A DNA stretch of 36,650 bases from Rathayibacter tanaceti (lineage in GTDB: Bacteria; Actinomycetota; Actinomycetes; Actinomycetales; Microbacteriaceae), in the NCBI RefSeq assembly GCF_001634385.1, contig NZ_LIIN01000015.1, forward strand, positions 1 through 36,650, written 5' to 3'. Of the stretch, positions 1 through 9,157 are shown one piece after another. A program made the translations under genes and the position numbers. Position 1 is the stretch's first letter; every line of letters begins with the position of its first letter. The notes below the pieces were generated by a model. It was not told where the DNA came from. It made no database searches and saw nothing but the letters and a program-made list of their open reading frames with translations.

Positions 1-3000
1 GTGACCCCGGCCCCGGCCGGGGGGCCCGCCGTGGGCGTCGCCGTCGGCTCCGGATTCCCGGTCGGCTCCGGGGCCGCCGTGGGCTCCGGAGTCGCGGTCG
101 GTGCCGGGGTTGGCGTGACCGCGTCGGCGACGTCGATGCTCACGAGCGTCGCCGGACCCGACTCACCGTAGGTGACGCGCCCCAGGTACTGGGCAGGCCC
201 GGCCAGGTTCGACCACGAGACGGTGTAGGCCGTCGGCTCACCCTGAACAGCGTCGACGATCTGCGGGTCGGTGCTCAGCGAACCGAGACGCTCCTCCGGA
301 GTGACGACGAAGCTGCGCAGGTCGAAGGTCGTCGCCGACGTGCCGGGGCCGACAGAGTAGATGACGGCCTCCACCGTGTAGCTGCCCGCCGCGGGCGCGG
401 CAATGTCGACGCGCTCGTCGGCCGAGCCGGTCGCCGAGGTGTACACCTTCTTCGTGCTCTCGCTGGTGACGGTCAGGTCGAGGTCGGCCGTGTCGTCGAT
501 CGCGTCGAGGTCGAAGCGGGCGAACTCTGCGCCCTCGGGCACCTCCACCGTGGTGGTGAAGGAGGTGCCTTGGGCAGGGTGCCCGAGTGGCCGTCGGCCG
601 CCGTGGCGTCCTCGGCGAGGACACCCTCGGTCAGCCCGCTCGCGGCGAGCGGCAGGGCGCCGTCGACGCCCGGAGTGATCGTCACCGACGCGGTGCCTGT
701 CGTGCCCGAGCCCGAGACCTCGTAGGGGGCGTCCAGCAGGACCGGACGCACCGCGATCGGGCTGCGGACATCGTGCTCCGCGCTCGACCACGTGAGGTAT
801 CCCGTGGCGAACTCGTTCAGCTCGGCGTCACCGGTCGTGAACGAGACCGTGTACTCCGCGGTTTGCCCCGCCTCGGTGAAGCTGAGGCTGGACGGGGAGA
901 CGACGGTGTCGATGCCGTCGATCCCGTCGACCGATGCCGTGTAGGTGCCCGGCCCGGTCGAGGTGACCGTTCGGGTCACCGTCTGCGTGCCGGCCAGGGC
1001 GCCGATGGCGATGGAGGCCTGGTTCAGGTCCGACGGGTCGATGGCCGCGATGGGGTCGATGACGGGGTTCGAGGTGAAGACGTAGCCCGCGCCCTTCAGG
1101 AAAGCGATCCAGTCGCTCGTGCCGCTCTCGTAGAGCAGCCCGGGGTCGAGGAACGCGGTCGGGTCGACGTGTCCGGCGCCCTGGGCGAAGACGTCCTCGG
1201 AGGCCGCTCCCGACTGGTCGACGCTGTCGTAGGCGGAGGTCATCATGGCCGACTTGACCGCCGACGGAGAGGCCTTCGGCGTGGCACCGAGGATCAGCGC
1301 GGCGAGGCCGGCGACGTGCGGTGACGACATCGAGGTGCCCGACTCGAACGCGAAGGCGGGGTCGTCGCCCTCGGCGTGAAGCTGTCGGCCAGGATGGCGA
1401 CACCGGGTGCCGTGAGGTCAGGCTTGAGCACGTCGGCACCGTCCGCCTCCGCGGGACCGCGCGACGAGAAGCCGGCGACCTGGGGCACGGGGATGACGGC
1501 GCCGGTCGGGTTGCCCTCGGAGAGCGTCACCCGCGCGCCGGAGGTCTTCGCGTACGCGGTGATCGCGTCGTAGGCCTGCGAATCGATCTGGATGCTCGGG
1601 ACCGAGTGGTCGTCGACGTGCAATGCGTTCGGGGTCGCGTTGAGCAGGAGCATGCCGATGCCGCCTGCCCGCTCGACCTCGGCCGACTTCGATACGCGCG
1701 CGGTGACGCCCGCCGTGCAGGTGACGACCTTGCCCTTCACCTTCGCGGGATCGAGGGTGCCGGTCTCGCAGATCGCAGGATTCTCGGCGCCCGAGCGGAC
1801 CACGTCGGCACTGTTCACCAGCGGGCCCGTGACGTCGTCGTGGACCGAGATCGAACCGCCCACGAACGCCTGGCCGTCACCGAGGGTGGCGGTCGCCGTG
1901 TAGGTGGGGACGGAGGAGGCGGCGACCGTCGTGTACCACGGCGAGGCGTGGTCGAGAGTGGAAGCGCCCGCTCCGGAGTTGCCGGCCGAGGCCGCGACGA
2001 AGACACCCGCGGAGGCCGCGTTGAGGAAGGCCTCGTCGATGGGAGTGAGTGTCGAGGTGGCCGAGCCGCCGCCGATCGAGAAGTTGATCACGTCGACGCC
2101 GTCCTTGACCGCCGCGTCGATGGCGGCGAGGATCCCGGAGCCGGAGCAGAAGTCGTCGTCGTCGGTGCCCGCCTCGGTGCCGTTCCAGCAGACCTTGTAC
2201 GCCGCGACCTTCGCAGCCGGGGCGACACCCGAGATCTGTCCGTAGTCGTAGCCGTCGACGCTCGCCTCGACACCGGCGTTGCCGGCCGCGGTGCTCGCGG
2301 TGTGCGAGCCGTGTCCGTCGGCGTCGCGCGGGGAACGGTACTCGGCGTTGTCGGACGAGCCGACCTTCTCGCCGTCGCCGAGGAACCAGCGCGCTCCGAT
2401 GAGCTTCTGGTTGCACTCGTCGCCGTCCCACTGCACGGAGGCAGGGAGTCCCGGCGAGCAGGAGCCGACGAACGAGGTGCCGTCGGACTTCGCGTAGGTG
2501 ACCGTCGTGCCGTCGGTGTAGGGCTCCGCTCCCGGAGACGTCGCCAGTGCGGGGCCCGCGAACGACGGGTTCTCGGGCGCGATGCCGGAGTCGATCACGC
2601 CGACCACGATGCCCTTGCCCGCGTCGTCGATGCCACCCAGCTTCTGCCAGGCTCCGTTCTCGCCCTCGAGACCGAGGAAGTCGGTGGAGCGCTGCTGGCC
2701 GGTGTCAGGGACGGGGATGCCTGCCGCAGAGGCGAGCGGAGCGGTCTGCGCCGCGCGGTCGACCGTCAGGTTCTCGACCTTGCGGACCTGCGCGACGTCC
2801 TTGCGCTCCGCCAGCTCGCCAGCCTGGTCGCCGGAGAGGGTGGCTGAGAAGCCGTTGAGCGCCACCGTGTAGTGGTAGTCGATGGCCGCGTCGACCGCGG
2901 CGGCGACGTCCTGCTGACGCTGCTCGAGATGCGCCGCGTAGTCCTCGACCGGCGCGGAGGCGGCCTGGAGCTGCGAGCCCTCGAGGGGAGCAGTGCGCGC

Positions 3001-3249
3001 GAAGCGGGCGTCGGTGCCCTGATACGTCGCGGCCGAGGGCTCGACGAGGGTGACGACGTAATCGCCGTCGTCGAAGCTCTGCCCGGTGGAGAGTCCGCCG
3101 ACGAGCGAGGCGCTGCCGACGAGTGGAGCGGCACTGGCGCCGGTGGTGGCGAAGGCCGCCGTAGCGGCGACGCCGAGTACGGCGAGTCCTGCGAGGATGC
3201 GCCTTTCAGCGCGACGGACGGGTGGACGGTGGGACAGGTGGATCGGCAA
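1..3249 (-). pseudogene. Secreted subtilisin-like serine protease (S8), 3' end beyond window, two frameshifts
   Basis: Extracellular peptidase of the S8 family with a protease-associated insert. The product starts at TTG 3249 behind an AAGGA-type ribosome site. Residues 1-40 form a signal peptide (RRAERR, hydrophobic stretch, ASA|AP cleavage). An I9-type propeptide follows (about 60-165). The catalytic domain has Asp220 (VIDSGIA), His316 (DGHGSHTA) and Ser near 639 (GTSMSSPHVAG), with a PA domain between His and Ser. Beta-sandwich C-terminal domains and a Pro/Thr/Glu-rich tail (PTPAPTATPEPT type) run off the left edge, so any surface anchor is unseen. The frame breaks twice. Near 1373-1374 one base is missing, and adding it restores FTPEGDDPAFAFESGTSM. 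Near 572-574 a GGG run seems to have lost one G, and restoring it gives LPQGTSFTTTVEV. Family domains remain well conserved on both sides, so sequencing error is as likely as real inactivation. Confidence 0.85.
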
Positions 3250-3303
3250 TCGATGTCCTTACTCACGTTCGCTGGGAACCGGATCGGTTCTCACACAGAA
3301 TCG

Positions 3304-3346
3304 ACCCTACGAACCCGTTTGCCCAGCTTTGTTACGAGCACGTAAC
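3304..3346 (-). promoter_or_regulatory. Putative promoter and palindromic operator of the subtilase gene
   Basis: On the minus strand a TAGGGT -10-like box lies at 3304-3309, giving an expected leader of about 48 bases to the TTG start at 3249. About 30 bases upstream of it is a perfect inverted repeat GTTACG-AGCA-CGTAAC (3331-3346). Its position near -40 would suit a transcription factor site. No regulator gene is adjacent, and no second copy was seen in the window. The promoter assignment is inference from motif shape. Confidence 0.4.
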
Positions 3347-3374
3347 GAAGTGACCGGATCGGGGACGAAAATTT

Positions 3375-3402
3375 TTGGCACTCTCGCCAGCCGAGTGCTA
3401 AT
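3375..3402 (+). promoter_or_regulatory. CIRCE element (HrcA operator) overlapping the hsp20 promoter
   Basis: TTGGCACTC (3375-3383), nine bases, GAGTGCTAA (3393-3401). This matches the CIRCE consensus TTAGCACTC-N9-GAGTGCTAA at 17 of 18 arm positions. CIRCE is the binding site of the heat-shock repressor HrcA. TTGGCA at its left edge and GCTAAT at 3397-3402 can serve as -35 and -10 boxes with 16-base spacing, so a bound repressor would block the polymerase. Confidence 0.9.
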
Positions 3403-3411
3403 CTGGTCGCA

Positions 3412-3432
3412 GTTGAGTCGAGTCGGCTCAAC
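3412..3432 (+). promoter_or_regulatory. HAIR-like element (HspR operator) upstream of hsp20
   Basis: GTTGAGT (3412-3418), seven bases, GCTCAAC (3426-3432). The HspR/HAIR consensus is CTTGAGT-N7-ACTCAAG. The core TTGAGT and CTCAA are kept, and the outer bases form a compensating G-C pair. It lies just after the expected transcription start and only 10 bases after the CIRCE element, so both HrcA and HspR probably repress the gene. Identification rests on motif match alone. Confidence 0.75.
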
Positions 3433-3473
3433 CCTTGGAACTCTTCGTTGCACGACCGAATGGAGTGATCTCA

Positions 3474-3914
3474 ATGGCCATCACCTACGACCCCATCCGC
3501 GAACTCGACCGCGTCGCCTCTGCCCTGCTCGGTGCAGGCCAGGGGCCCCGCCGTATGCCGATCGACCTCTACCGGGACGGCGACCACTACGTCCTCACCG
3601 CCGACCTCCCCGGCATCGACCCGGGCTCCGTCGATGTGGATGTGGACGGTCAGCTGCTCACCATCAGGGCGCAGCGGACCGTCGCCAGCGGCGACGACGT
3701 CACCTGGATCACCCGGGAGCGCCAGTCGGCCACGTTCGTCCGCCAGCTCAGCCTCGGCCAGGGCGTCGACACCGAGCGGATCTTCGCGTCCTACGACAAC
3801 GGAGTGCTCTCGGTGACCATCCCCGTCAGCGAGAAGGCCCGCTCCCGACGCATCGAGGTCGTCTCGAGTGCCCGTCCCGAGCAGGTCCAGATCAGCGAGA
3901 CAGCTGCCGACTGA
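3474..3914 (+). CDS. Hsp20/alpha-crystallin family small heat-shock protein
   Basis: ATP-independent cytoplasmic holdase that binds unfolding proteins under heat stress. The 146-residue product has the family length. The alpha-crystallin domain covers about residues 25-120, opening with MPIDLYRDGDHYVLTADLPG and ending in the signature ASYDNGVLSVTIP. An obvious C-terminal IXI motif is not seen. ATG 3474 is chosen because GGAG lies about 8 bases upstream and the family begins near this point. An in-frame TTG at 3435 would place the coding region directly against the HAIR box and has no good ribosome site. The gene stands alone, preceded by CIRCE and HAIR-like boxes and followed by a long hairpin. 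Confidence 0.95.
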   Translation: MAITYDPIRELDRVASALLGAGQGPRRMPIDLYRDGDHYVLTADLPGIDPGSVDVDVDGQLLTIRAQRTVASGDDVTWITRERQSATFVRQLSLGQGVDTERIFASYDNGVLSVTIPVSEKARSRRIEVVSSARPEQVQISETAAD

Positions 3915-3919
3915 CCGCC

Positions 3920-3963
3920 GCAGCAGGGGCCCGTCCGCGTCCGCGCGGGCGGGCCCCTGCTGC
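3920..3963 (+). terminator. Strong hairpin after hsp20
   Basis: A 13-bp perfect outer stem (3920-3932 with 3951-3963) continues into seven more pairs with one G-T pair and closes on a four-base loop at 3940-3943. No T-run follows, as is common for hairpin terminators in GC-rich actinobacteria. It lies 6 bases after the hsp20 stop and before the next gene's promoter. Confidence 0.75.
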
Positions 3964-3979
3964 GCGTCCGGGGATCCCC

Positions 3980-3985
3980 TACGCT
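3980..3985 (+). promoter_or_regulatory. TACGCT -10 box for a leaderless flavin oxidoreductase transcript
   Basis: TACGCT fits TANNNT and ends 6 bases before ATG 3992. With the usual spacing, transcription would start on the A of the start codon. No ribosome binding site is visible, which agrees with a leaderless mRNA. Confidence 0.5.
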
Positions 3986-3991
3986 GACCGG

Positions 3992-4945
3992 ATGCGCGCT
4001 CCCTCCGCCACTGCCGTCGGCGTCCTTCTTCCCCGCGACCTCCCCGCCTCGGAGGTCCTCGCCTACGCGCGCCGCGCCGAAGCGCTCGGCTTCGACGAGC
4101 TCTGGGTCGTCGAGGACCTCGGCTTCCGCGGCGGCATCGCCCAGGCCGGAGCCGTCCTCGCAGCGACCGAGCGGATCGTCGTCGGCATCGGCATCCTGCC
4201 CGCCGCCGTCCGCACGGCGGCCTTCACGGCGATGGAGCTCGGCACTCTCGCCGAGCTCTTCCCCGGGCGCCTGCACGCCGGGATCGGGCACGGCATGCCG
4301 CACTGGATGCGCGGCCTCGGTGTCTGGCCGCAGAGTCCGCTCACGCTGCTCGAGGAGCAGTTCAACACGATCCGATCGCTGCTCTCGGGAGAGCGGACCA
4401 GCCGCACCGGACGCTACGTGCAGGTCGACGACCTCGTGCTCGAGTCGCCGCCCGTGGTCGTGCCGCCGCTTCTGGCGGGAGTCCGGGGGCCGAAGTCGTT
4501 GGCTCTCGCCGGCCGCATCGCCGACGGGGCTGTGCTGGCCGAACCGGTGACTCCGGAGTACCTCGCCCGCGCCCGCGAGCACATGGCGACGGCGGGACGC
4601 CTCGTCGCCTATTCGGTGGCGGCGGTCGACGACGAGGCCACCACCGCGCGGGACGCGGTGCGCCACGGGCTGGAGTGGATCGGTGAGCCCGACTGGGCGC
4701 CCCACATCGAACCGCTGCCGTTCGCGGAGGAGTTTGCCCGGCTGCGCGCGGCGAGCGCGGACCGCACCGCCTTCTCGCGCGGCATGCCCGATGAGTGGGT
4801 CGACCAACTGGCGGTCGTCGGCACGCCGGACGACGCCCGAACACGCATTGCCGAGTTGCATGCGGCCGGAGCATCGAGCGTCGTGCTGATCCCGTCGGGG
4901 CCCGACGCGACAGTGGCGATGACCGCGCTCGCCCGGGCGCTCTGA
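3992..4945 (+). CDS. LLM-class (luciferase-like) flavin-dependent oxidoreductase
   Basis: A 317-residue TIM-barrel protein of the bacterial luciferase/F420-dependent reductase superfamily. The typical opening is VGVLLPRDLP then AYARRAEALGFDELWVVED, with GGIAQAG, an ERIVVGIGILP strand and LHAGIGHG in the barrel. The C-terminal part keeps VVGTPDDARTRIAEL, the helix common to the family. Whether it uses FMN or F420, and its substrate, cannot be told. It faces icd tail to tail with a shared hairpin between them. The start is ATG 3992. The reading frame is open much further upstream, but that stretch lies across hsp20 and has no coding character. Confidence 0.88.
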   Translation: MRAPSATAVGVLLPRDLPASEVLAYARRAEALGFDELWVVEDLGFRGGIAQAGAVLAATERIVVGIGILPAAVRTAAFTAMELGTLAELFPGRLHAGIGHGMPHWMRGLGVWPQSPLTLLEEQFNTIRSLLSGERTSRTGRYVQVDDLVLESPPVVVPPLLAGVRGPKSLALAGRIADGAVLAEPVTPEYLARAREHMATAGRLVAYSVAAVDDEATTARDAVRHGLEWIGEPDWAPHIEPLPFAEEFARLRAASADRTAFSRGMPDEWVDQLAVVGTPDDARTRIAELHAAGASSVVLIPSGPDATVAMTALARAL

Positions 4946-4972
4946 CCTCGGCGCTCCCGGCCCGCAGAAACA

Positions 4973-5013
4973 CGTTCGGCTCGCAGGATCCGAGGATCAC
5001 TGCGAGCCGAACG
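4973..5013. terminator. Bidirectional hairpin between convergent genes
   Basis: A perfect 14-bp stem (4973-4986 with 5000-5013, CGTTCGGCTCGCAG and its complement) encloses a 13-base loop. It sits between the stop of the flavin oxidoreductase (4945, plus strand) and the stop of icd (5033, minus strand), so it can end transcription from both sides. Confidence 0.8.
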
Positions 5014-5032
5014 GGTGTCCGAGAGCCGGAGA

Positions 5033-6250
5033 TCAGGCGGACATGCGGGCCTGCAGGTTCTCGTCGAGGGTCGCGAGGAACTCCTCGGTCGTCTGCCAGC
5101 TCTGGTCGGGGCCGACGAGCAGAGCGAGGTCCTTCGTCATCTTGCCGGACTCGACCGTCGTGATGACCACGTCCTCGAGCGTCAGCGAGAAGTCGATGAG
5201 CTCCTGGTTGCCGTCGAGCTTGCCGCGGTGCGCGAGGCCGCGCGTCCAGGCGTAGATCGAAGCGATCGGGTTGGTCGAGGTGGGCTTGCCCGCCTGGTGC
5301 TGGCGGTAGTGGCGCGTCACGGTGCCGTGCGCCGCCTCCGCCTCGACGACGCTGCCGTCGGGTGTGGAGAGGACCGAGGTCATCAGGCCGAGCGAGCCGA
5401 AGCCCTGCGCGACGGTGTCGGACTGGACGTCGCCGTCGTAGTTCTTGCAGGCCCAGACGTACCCGCCCTCCCACTTCATCGCGGAGGCGACCATGTCGTC
5501 GATGAGGCGGTGCTCGTAGGTGAGGCCCGCGGCGTCGAAGCGCTCCTTGAACTCGGTCTCGAAGATCTCCTCGAAGATGTCCTTGAAGCGGCCGTCGTAG
5601 GCCTTGAGGATCGTGTTCTTGGTCGAGAGGTAGACCGGATAGTTGCGCGAGAGGCCGTAGTTGAGCGATGAGCGCGCGAAGTCGCGAATCGACGCATCCT
5701 GGTTGTACTGGACCTGCGCGATGCCGTCGTCGGGTGCCTTGTAGACCTCGAACCTCATCGGCTCGGAGCCGTCCTCGGGGGTGAACTCGACAGTGAGCGT
5801 GCCCTTCCCCTTGAAGACGAAGTCGGTCGCGCGGTACTGGTCGCCGAACGCGTGACGACCGATGATGATCGGCTTGTTCCAGCCCGGCACGAGTCGGGGG
5901 ATGTTCGAGATGATGATCGGCTCGCGGAAGATGACGCCGCCGAGGATGTTGCGGATCGTGCCGTTCGGCGACTTCCACATCTTCTTCAGGCCGAACTCCT
6001 CGACGCGGGCCTCGTCGGGCGTGATCGTCGCGCACTTGACACCGACGCCGTGCTTCTGGATGGCGTGCGCCGCGTCGATCGTGACCTGGTCGTCCGTCTC
6101 GTCGCGGTACTCGATGCCGAGGTCGTAGTACTCGAGGTTCACGTCGAGGTACGGGTGGATGAGGGTGTCCTTGATCTTCTGCCAGATGATCCGCGTCATC
6201 TCGTCGCCGTCGAGCTCGACGACCGTTCCCTCAACCTTGATCTTGGACAT
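5033..6250 (-). CDS. icd: NADP-dependent isocitrate dehydrogenase, homodimeric type
   Basis: Oxidises isocitrate to 2-oxoglutarate and CO2 with reduction of NADP in the TCA cycle. The 405-residue length and the sequence ([20 protein letters not shown] start, [50 protein letters not shown]) are those of the eukaryote-like dimeric enzyme rather than the 740-residue monomeric form found in some actinobacteria. The start is ATG 6250. The gene is transcribed alone, divergently from the GNAT gene and convergently with the flavin oxidoreductase. A TAGGCT box at 6327-6332 on the minus strand is a possible -10, giving a leader of about 70 bases. Confidence 0.97.
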   Translation of the reverse strand: MSKIKVEGTVVELDGDEMTRIIWQKIKDTLIHPYLDVNLEYYDLGIEYRDETDDQVTIDAAHAIQKHGVGVKCATITPDEARVEEFGLKKMWKSPNGTIRNILGGVIFREPIIISNIPRLVPGWNKPIIIGRHAFGDQYRATDFVFKGKGTLTVEFTPEDGSEPMRFEVYKAPDDGIAQVQYNQDASIRDFARSSLNYGLSRNYPVYLSTKNTILKAYDGRFKDIFEEIFETEFKERFDAAGLTYEHRLIDDMVASAMKWEGGYVWACKNYDGDVQSDTVAQGFGSLGLMTSVLSTPDGSVVEAEAAHGTVTRHYRQHQAGKPTSTNPIASIYAWTRGLAHRGKLDGNQELIDFSLTLEDVVITTVESGKMTKDLALLVGPDQSWQTTEEFLATLDENLQARMSA

Positions 6251-6445
6251 TGCTCTCCCATGGTGTCGATGACCCCGCACCTGTGCGGGACGGGCGGCTC
6301 TGCACCGCTCCGGATGGCCTCGACCCAGCCTACCCGAGCACTCAACTGTCTCGATGTCGAGAGACTTCACCGGGCCGTCCCCGGGGCGGCTCTGTGCCGC
6401 CCGGTGTCGGCCGCCAGGATGATTCCCGCCCGAGCATCGTGCCGG

Positions 6446-6451
6446 TAGATT
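6446..6451 (+). promoter_or_regulatory. TAGATT -10 box for a leaderless GNAT transcript
   Basis: TAGATT ends exactly 6 bases before ATG 6458, and no ribosome site precedes the start. This is the leaderless arrangement also seen at nine other starts in the window. Confidence 0.5.
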
Positions 6452-6457
6452 GACGCC

Positions 6458-6907
6458 ATGAGTGACCTCCGTCTGGAAGAGCTGTCCGCCTCGAACATCT
6501 CCGCCGTCAACGGGCTGAGCCTCAAACCCGGACAGGAGCAATTCATCGCGCCGGTGTCGTACTCTGCGGCCGCAGCGGTGATCGATCCGGGTGCCTCGTG
6601 GCAGCGCGCCGTGCTGGACGGCGACGAGCTCGTCGGCTTCATCCACGCGCACTTCGACCCGGAGGCGGCCGAGGAGTTCCGCAGCTGCATCTGGCGCATC
6701 AACATCGACGCCGCGAAGCAGGGCCGCGGAGTCGGCACCTTCGCCGTGCGCGCGACCGCAGACGAGGCGCGCGCTCGCGGCTTCGACACCCTCACCGTGG
6801 TCTGGGAGTCGGGCGAAGACGGGCCCGAGCAGTTCTTCCGCTGGATCGGCTTCGAGGTCGTCGGCGAGACGCAATACGGCGAGAACATCGGGGCGCTGAG
6901 GCTCTGA
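6458..6907 (+). CDS. GNAT family N-acetyltransferase
   Basis: A 149-residue acetyl-CoA-dependent N-acetyltransferase. Motif A is clear: the strand [24 protein letters not shown] contains the QGRGVG pyrophosphate loop (about residues 89-94), and the C-terminal [10 protein letters not shown] is the usual motif B region (FYxxxGF-like). Such short GNATs include polyamine and amino-acid acetylases, but the substrate is unknown. Its stop codon overlaps the likely CTG start of the alkyltransferase-like gene, so the two are probably one transcript. Confidence 0.88.
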   Translation: MSDLRLEELSASNISAVNGLSLKPGQEQFIAPVSYSAAAAVIDPGASWQRAVLDGDELVGFIHAHFDPEAAEEFRSCIWRINIDAAKQGRGVGTFAVRATADEARARGFDTLTVVWESGEDGPEQFFRWIGFEVVGETQYGENIGALRL

Positions 6908-7263
6908 CCGCTCAGCCTCCGGGTACGCGCGCTCCTGCTCTCGACGTCGCGAGAGACGAGCCGGGGCCGCTCGACTTCGTCTCCGCCGTCTTGGACGTGG
7001 TCGGGTCGATCCCGGTCGGACACGTGATGGCCTACGGCGACGTCGCGGCGATGCTCGGCACTCGAGCGGCCAGAGCGGTGGGCACGGTGATGGCGCGCTA
7101 CGGTGCGGAGGTCGCATGGTGGCGCGTGGTGCGCTCCGGCGGGGCGCCTCCGGTCGGTCACGAGGAGCGAGCCCGGGTCGAGTACGAGCGGGAGGGGACG
7201 CCGCTCGTCGTCACTCCGAACGGCTACCGCGTCGACGTGCGTGCCGCCCTCTGGCGGCCCTGA
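6904..7263 (+). CDS. MGMT-family alkyltransferase-like (ATL) DNA-binding protein, probable CTG start
   Basis: About 119 residues related to the DNA-binding domain of O6-methylguanine-DNA methyltransferase. [25 protein letters not shown] and the helix [14 protein letters not shown] are the recognition fold. The reactive PCHR cysteine is absent and the position reads [10 protein letters not shown], with Trp for Cys. That is the mark of ATL proteins, which bind alkylated guanine and hand it to nucleotide excision repair. There is no ATG, GTG or TTG in frame ahead of the conserved domain. CTG at 6904 shares CTGA with the stop codon of the GNAT gene, like the usual ATGA coupling, and gives a plausible [12 protein letters not shown]-terminus. 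A sequencing error in the start region is the alternative. Confidence 0.8.
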   Translation: MTAQPPGTRAPALDVARDEPGPLDFVSAVLDVVGSIPVGHVMAYGDVAAMLGTRAARAVGTVMARYGAEVAWWRVVRSGGAPPVGHEERARVEYEREGTPLVVTPNGYRVDVRAALWRP

Positions 7264-7354
7264 CCGCGGGGGCGTCCGCGGGGGCGACCCGATCTGCGGG
7301 GCGCACACGGTCCTCCGGCTCGGGGACGCGACGCGGAGGCGGATGGCGCCGCAG

Positions 7355-9157
7355 TCAGACCAGCGAGTCGCGCCAGGCCGCGTGCAGGGTGGCGAAGCGG
7401 CCCTCGCCGGCGATCAGCGCCTCCGGGGTGCCGTCCTCGACGATGCGGCCGTGCTCCATCACCAGCACGCGGTCGGCGATGGCGACCGTCGACAGGCGGT
7501 GGGCGATGATCACCGCCGTGCGGTCGGCCAGGAGCGTCTGGAGGCCCTGCTGTACCAGCCTCTCGCTCGGGATGTCGAGCGACGAGGTCGCCTCGTCGAG
7601 GATGAGCACCGCCGGATCCGCCAGGAACGCGCGGGCGAAGGAGATCAGTTGCCGCTGGCCGGCCGACACGCGGCCGCCCCGCTTGTTCACGTCGGTGTCG
7701 TAGCCGTCGGGCAGCGCCTCGATGAACTCGTGCGCGCCCACGGCCTGGGCCGCCCGAACGATCTCGTCGTAGGAGGCGGTGGGCCGGCCGATCGCGATGT
7801 TATCGGCGACGGATCCCGAGAACAGGTACGCCTCCTGCGTCACCATCACGATCGCGCGGCGCAGATCCTTCGGGTGCAGCTGCCGCAGATCGACGCCGTC
7901 GAGGGTGACGACTCCGCCGCTCGGGTCGTAGAAGCGCGAGATGAGCTTGGCGAGAGTCGTCTTGCCCGCGCCGGTCGAGCCGACGAGCGCGATGGTCTGC
8001 CCGGCAGGGATGTCGAGGTCGAACCGCGGCAACACCTCCCGATCGGTGGCGTACGCGAAGCGGACGCCCTCGAAGCCGAGCCGCCCGCGCGCCTGCCGCA
8101 GGTCGATCGGCCGCGTCGGATCCGGGACGCTCGGCTCCTCGGCCAGCACGCCCGAGATCTTCTCGAGCGCAGCGGCCGCCGACTGATAGGAGTTGTAGAA
8201 CATCGCCATCTCTTCGACCGGGTCGAAGAAACGCCTGGTGTAGAGCAGGACCGCCAGCAGCGCGCCGATCTCGAGCCCTCCGTCGAGCACGCGGACGCCG
8301 CCGATGAACAGCACAGCGGCGACAGTCACGTTGCCGATCAGCACCAGTCCGGGATCGAAGGTGCCGAAGACTCCGAAGACCCGCTTGTAGGCGAGCCGGT
8401 ACTGCTCGACGACCGCGCCGAAGACCGTCTCGTTGCGCTTCTGCGTACGGAACGTCTGCACGGCGCGGATCCCCGTCATCGACTCCACGAACTGCACGAT
8501 GAGCCGGGACGAGGCGACGCGGGTGCCGCGGAACAGCGCCTGCGACCGCTTCTGGAACCACCGGGTGAGGAGCGCGAGCGGCACCAGGGAGCAGGCGAGG
8601 ACGAGGCCGCTGACCCCGTCCAGCGAGACGAGCGCGATCGCCACGAAACCCATGTAGAGCGCGCCCTGCACGAGCTGGTTGATCCCGGAGTCGAGCAGCT
8701 CGCGGATCGAATCGAGGTCGCTCGTCTGTCGCGAGATGATCCGTCCGGAGGTGTAGCTCTCGTGGAACTCGAGGCTCAGCTTCTGGGTATGCAGGAAGAC
8801 GCGCTTACGCAGGTCGATCAGGATCGCCTGGCTGACGCGCGCCGAGAGCACGGTGTACCAGGCGACGAGCACAGCGCCGACGACGCCCGTGAGCAGGTAG
8901 GCGCCCACCGTCAGGGCGAGCGGAGTGCCGTCACCGCGCAGCACCGCAGGCAGGCCATTGTCGATGCCTGCCGCGATGAGCGCCGGCCCGGCGACCTGCG
9001 CCGCCGTCGCGACGACAACCACGACCGCGGTGAGCATCAGCCGCAGCCGGAGCGGGCGCAGCAGCGAGCCGAGGAGCCGGAGCGAGCGGCGGCGCAGCGC
9101 GGACGACTCCGCTCTGCTGAGGTCGTCGCGCTCCTCGGTCGTGCCGAGCGTGCTCAT
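7355..9157 (-). CDS. ABC exporter half-transporter, permease-ATPase fusion (catalytic-site subunit)
   Basis: A 600-residue type IV ABC exporter half: six membrane segments in about residues 1-330, then a nucleotide-binding domain with Walker [10 protein letters not shown] (near 391), signature VSAGQRQ (near 495), Walker [12 protein letters not shown] (near 512) and the switch His in IIAHRLSTV. Walker B keeps the catalytic Glu, but the signature departs from LSGGQ. Its ATG overlaps the stop of the upstream half-transporter by four bases (ATGA), so the pair is co-translated and probably forms a heterodimer exporting drugs, lipids or peptides. The substrate cannot be inferred. Confidence 0.92.
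   Translation of the reverse strand: MSTLGTTEERDDLSRAESSALRRRSLRLLGSLLRPLRLRLMLTAVVVVVATAAQVAGPALIAAGIDNGLPAVLRGDGTPLALTVGAYLLTGVVGAVLVAWYTVLSARVSQAILIDLRKRVFLHTQKLSLEFHESYTSGRIISRQTSDLDSIRELLDSGINQLVQGALYMGFVAIALVSLDGVSGLVLACSLVPLALLTRWFQKRSQALFRGTRVASSRLIVQFVESMTGIRAVQTFRTQKRNETVFGAVVEQYRLAYKRVFGVFGTFDPGLVLIGNVTVAAVLFIGGVRVLDGGLEIGALLAVLLYTRRFFDPVEEMAMFYNSYQSAAAALEKISGVLAEEPSVPDPTRPIDLRQARGRLGFEGVRFAYATDREVLPRFDLDIPAGQTIALVGSTGAGKTTLAKLISRFYDPSGGVVTLDGVDLRQLHPKDLRRAIVMVTQEAYLFSGSVADNIAIGRPTASYDEIVRAAQAVGAHEFIEALPDGYDTDVNKRGGRVSAGQRQLISFARAFLADPAVLILDEATSSLDIPSERLVQQGLQTLLADRTAVIIAHRLSTVAIADRVLVMEHGRIVEDGTPEALIAGEGRFATLHAAWRDSLV

Noticed and set aside
3435-3473. Upstream TTG start for hsp20
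   Set aside because: It begins right at the HAIR-like box, lacks a ribosome site, and adds 13 residues not expected in the family. ATG 3474 has GGAG upstream.
6349-6362. Palindrome TCTCGA-TG-TCGAGA between icd and the GNAT gene as an operator
   Set aside because: Short arms made of common TCGA words in this GC-rich genome. It lies away from both candidate -10 boxes, so chance is a fair explanation.
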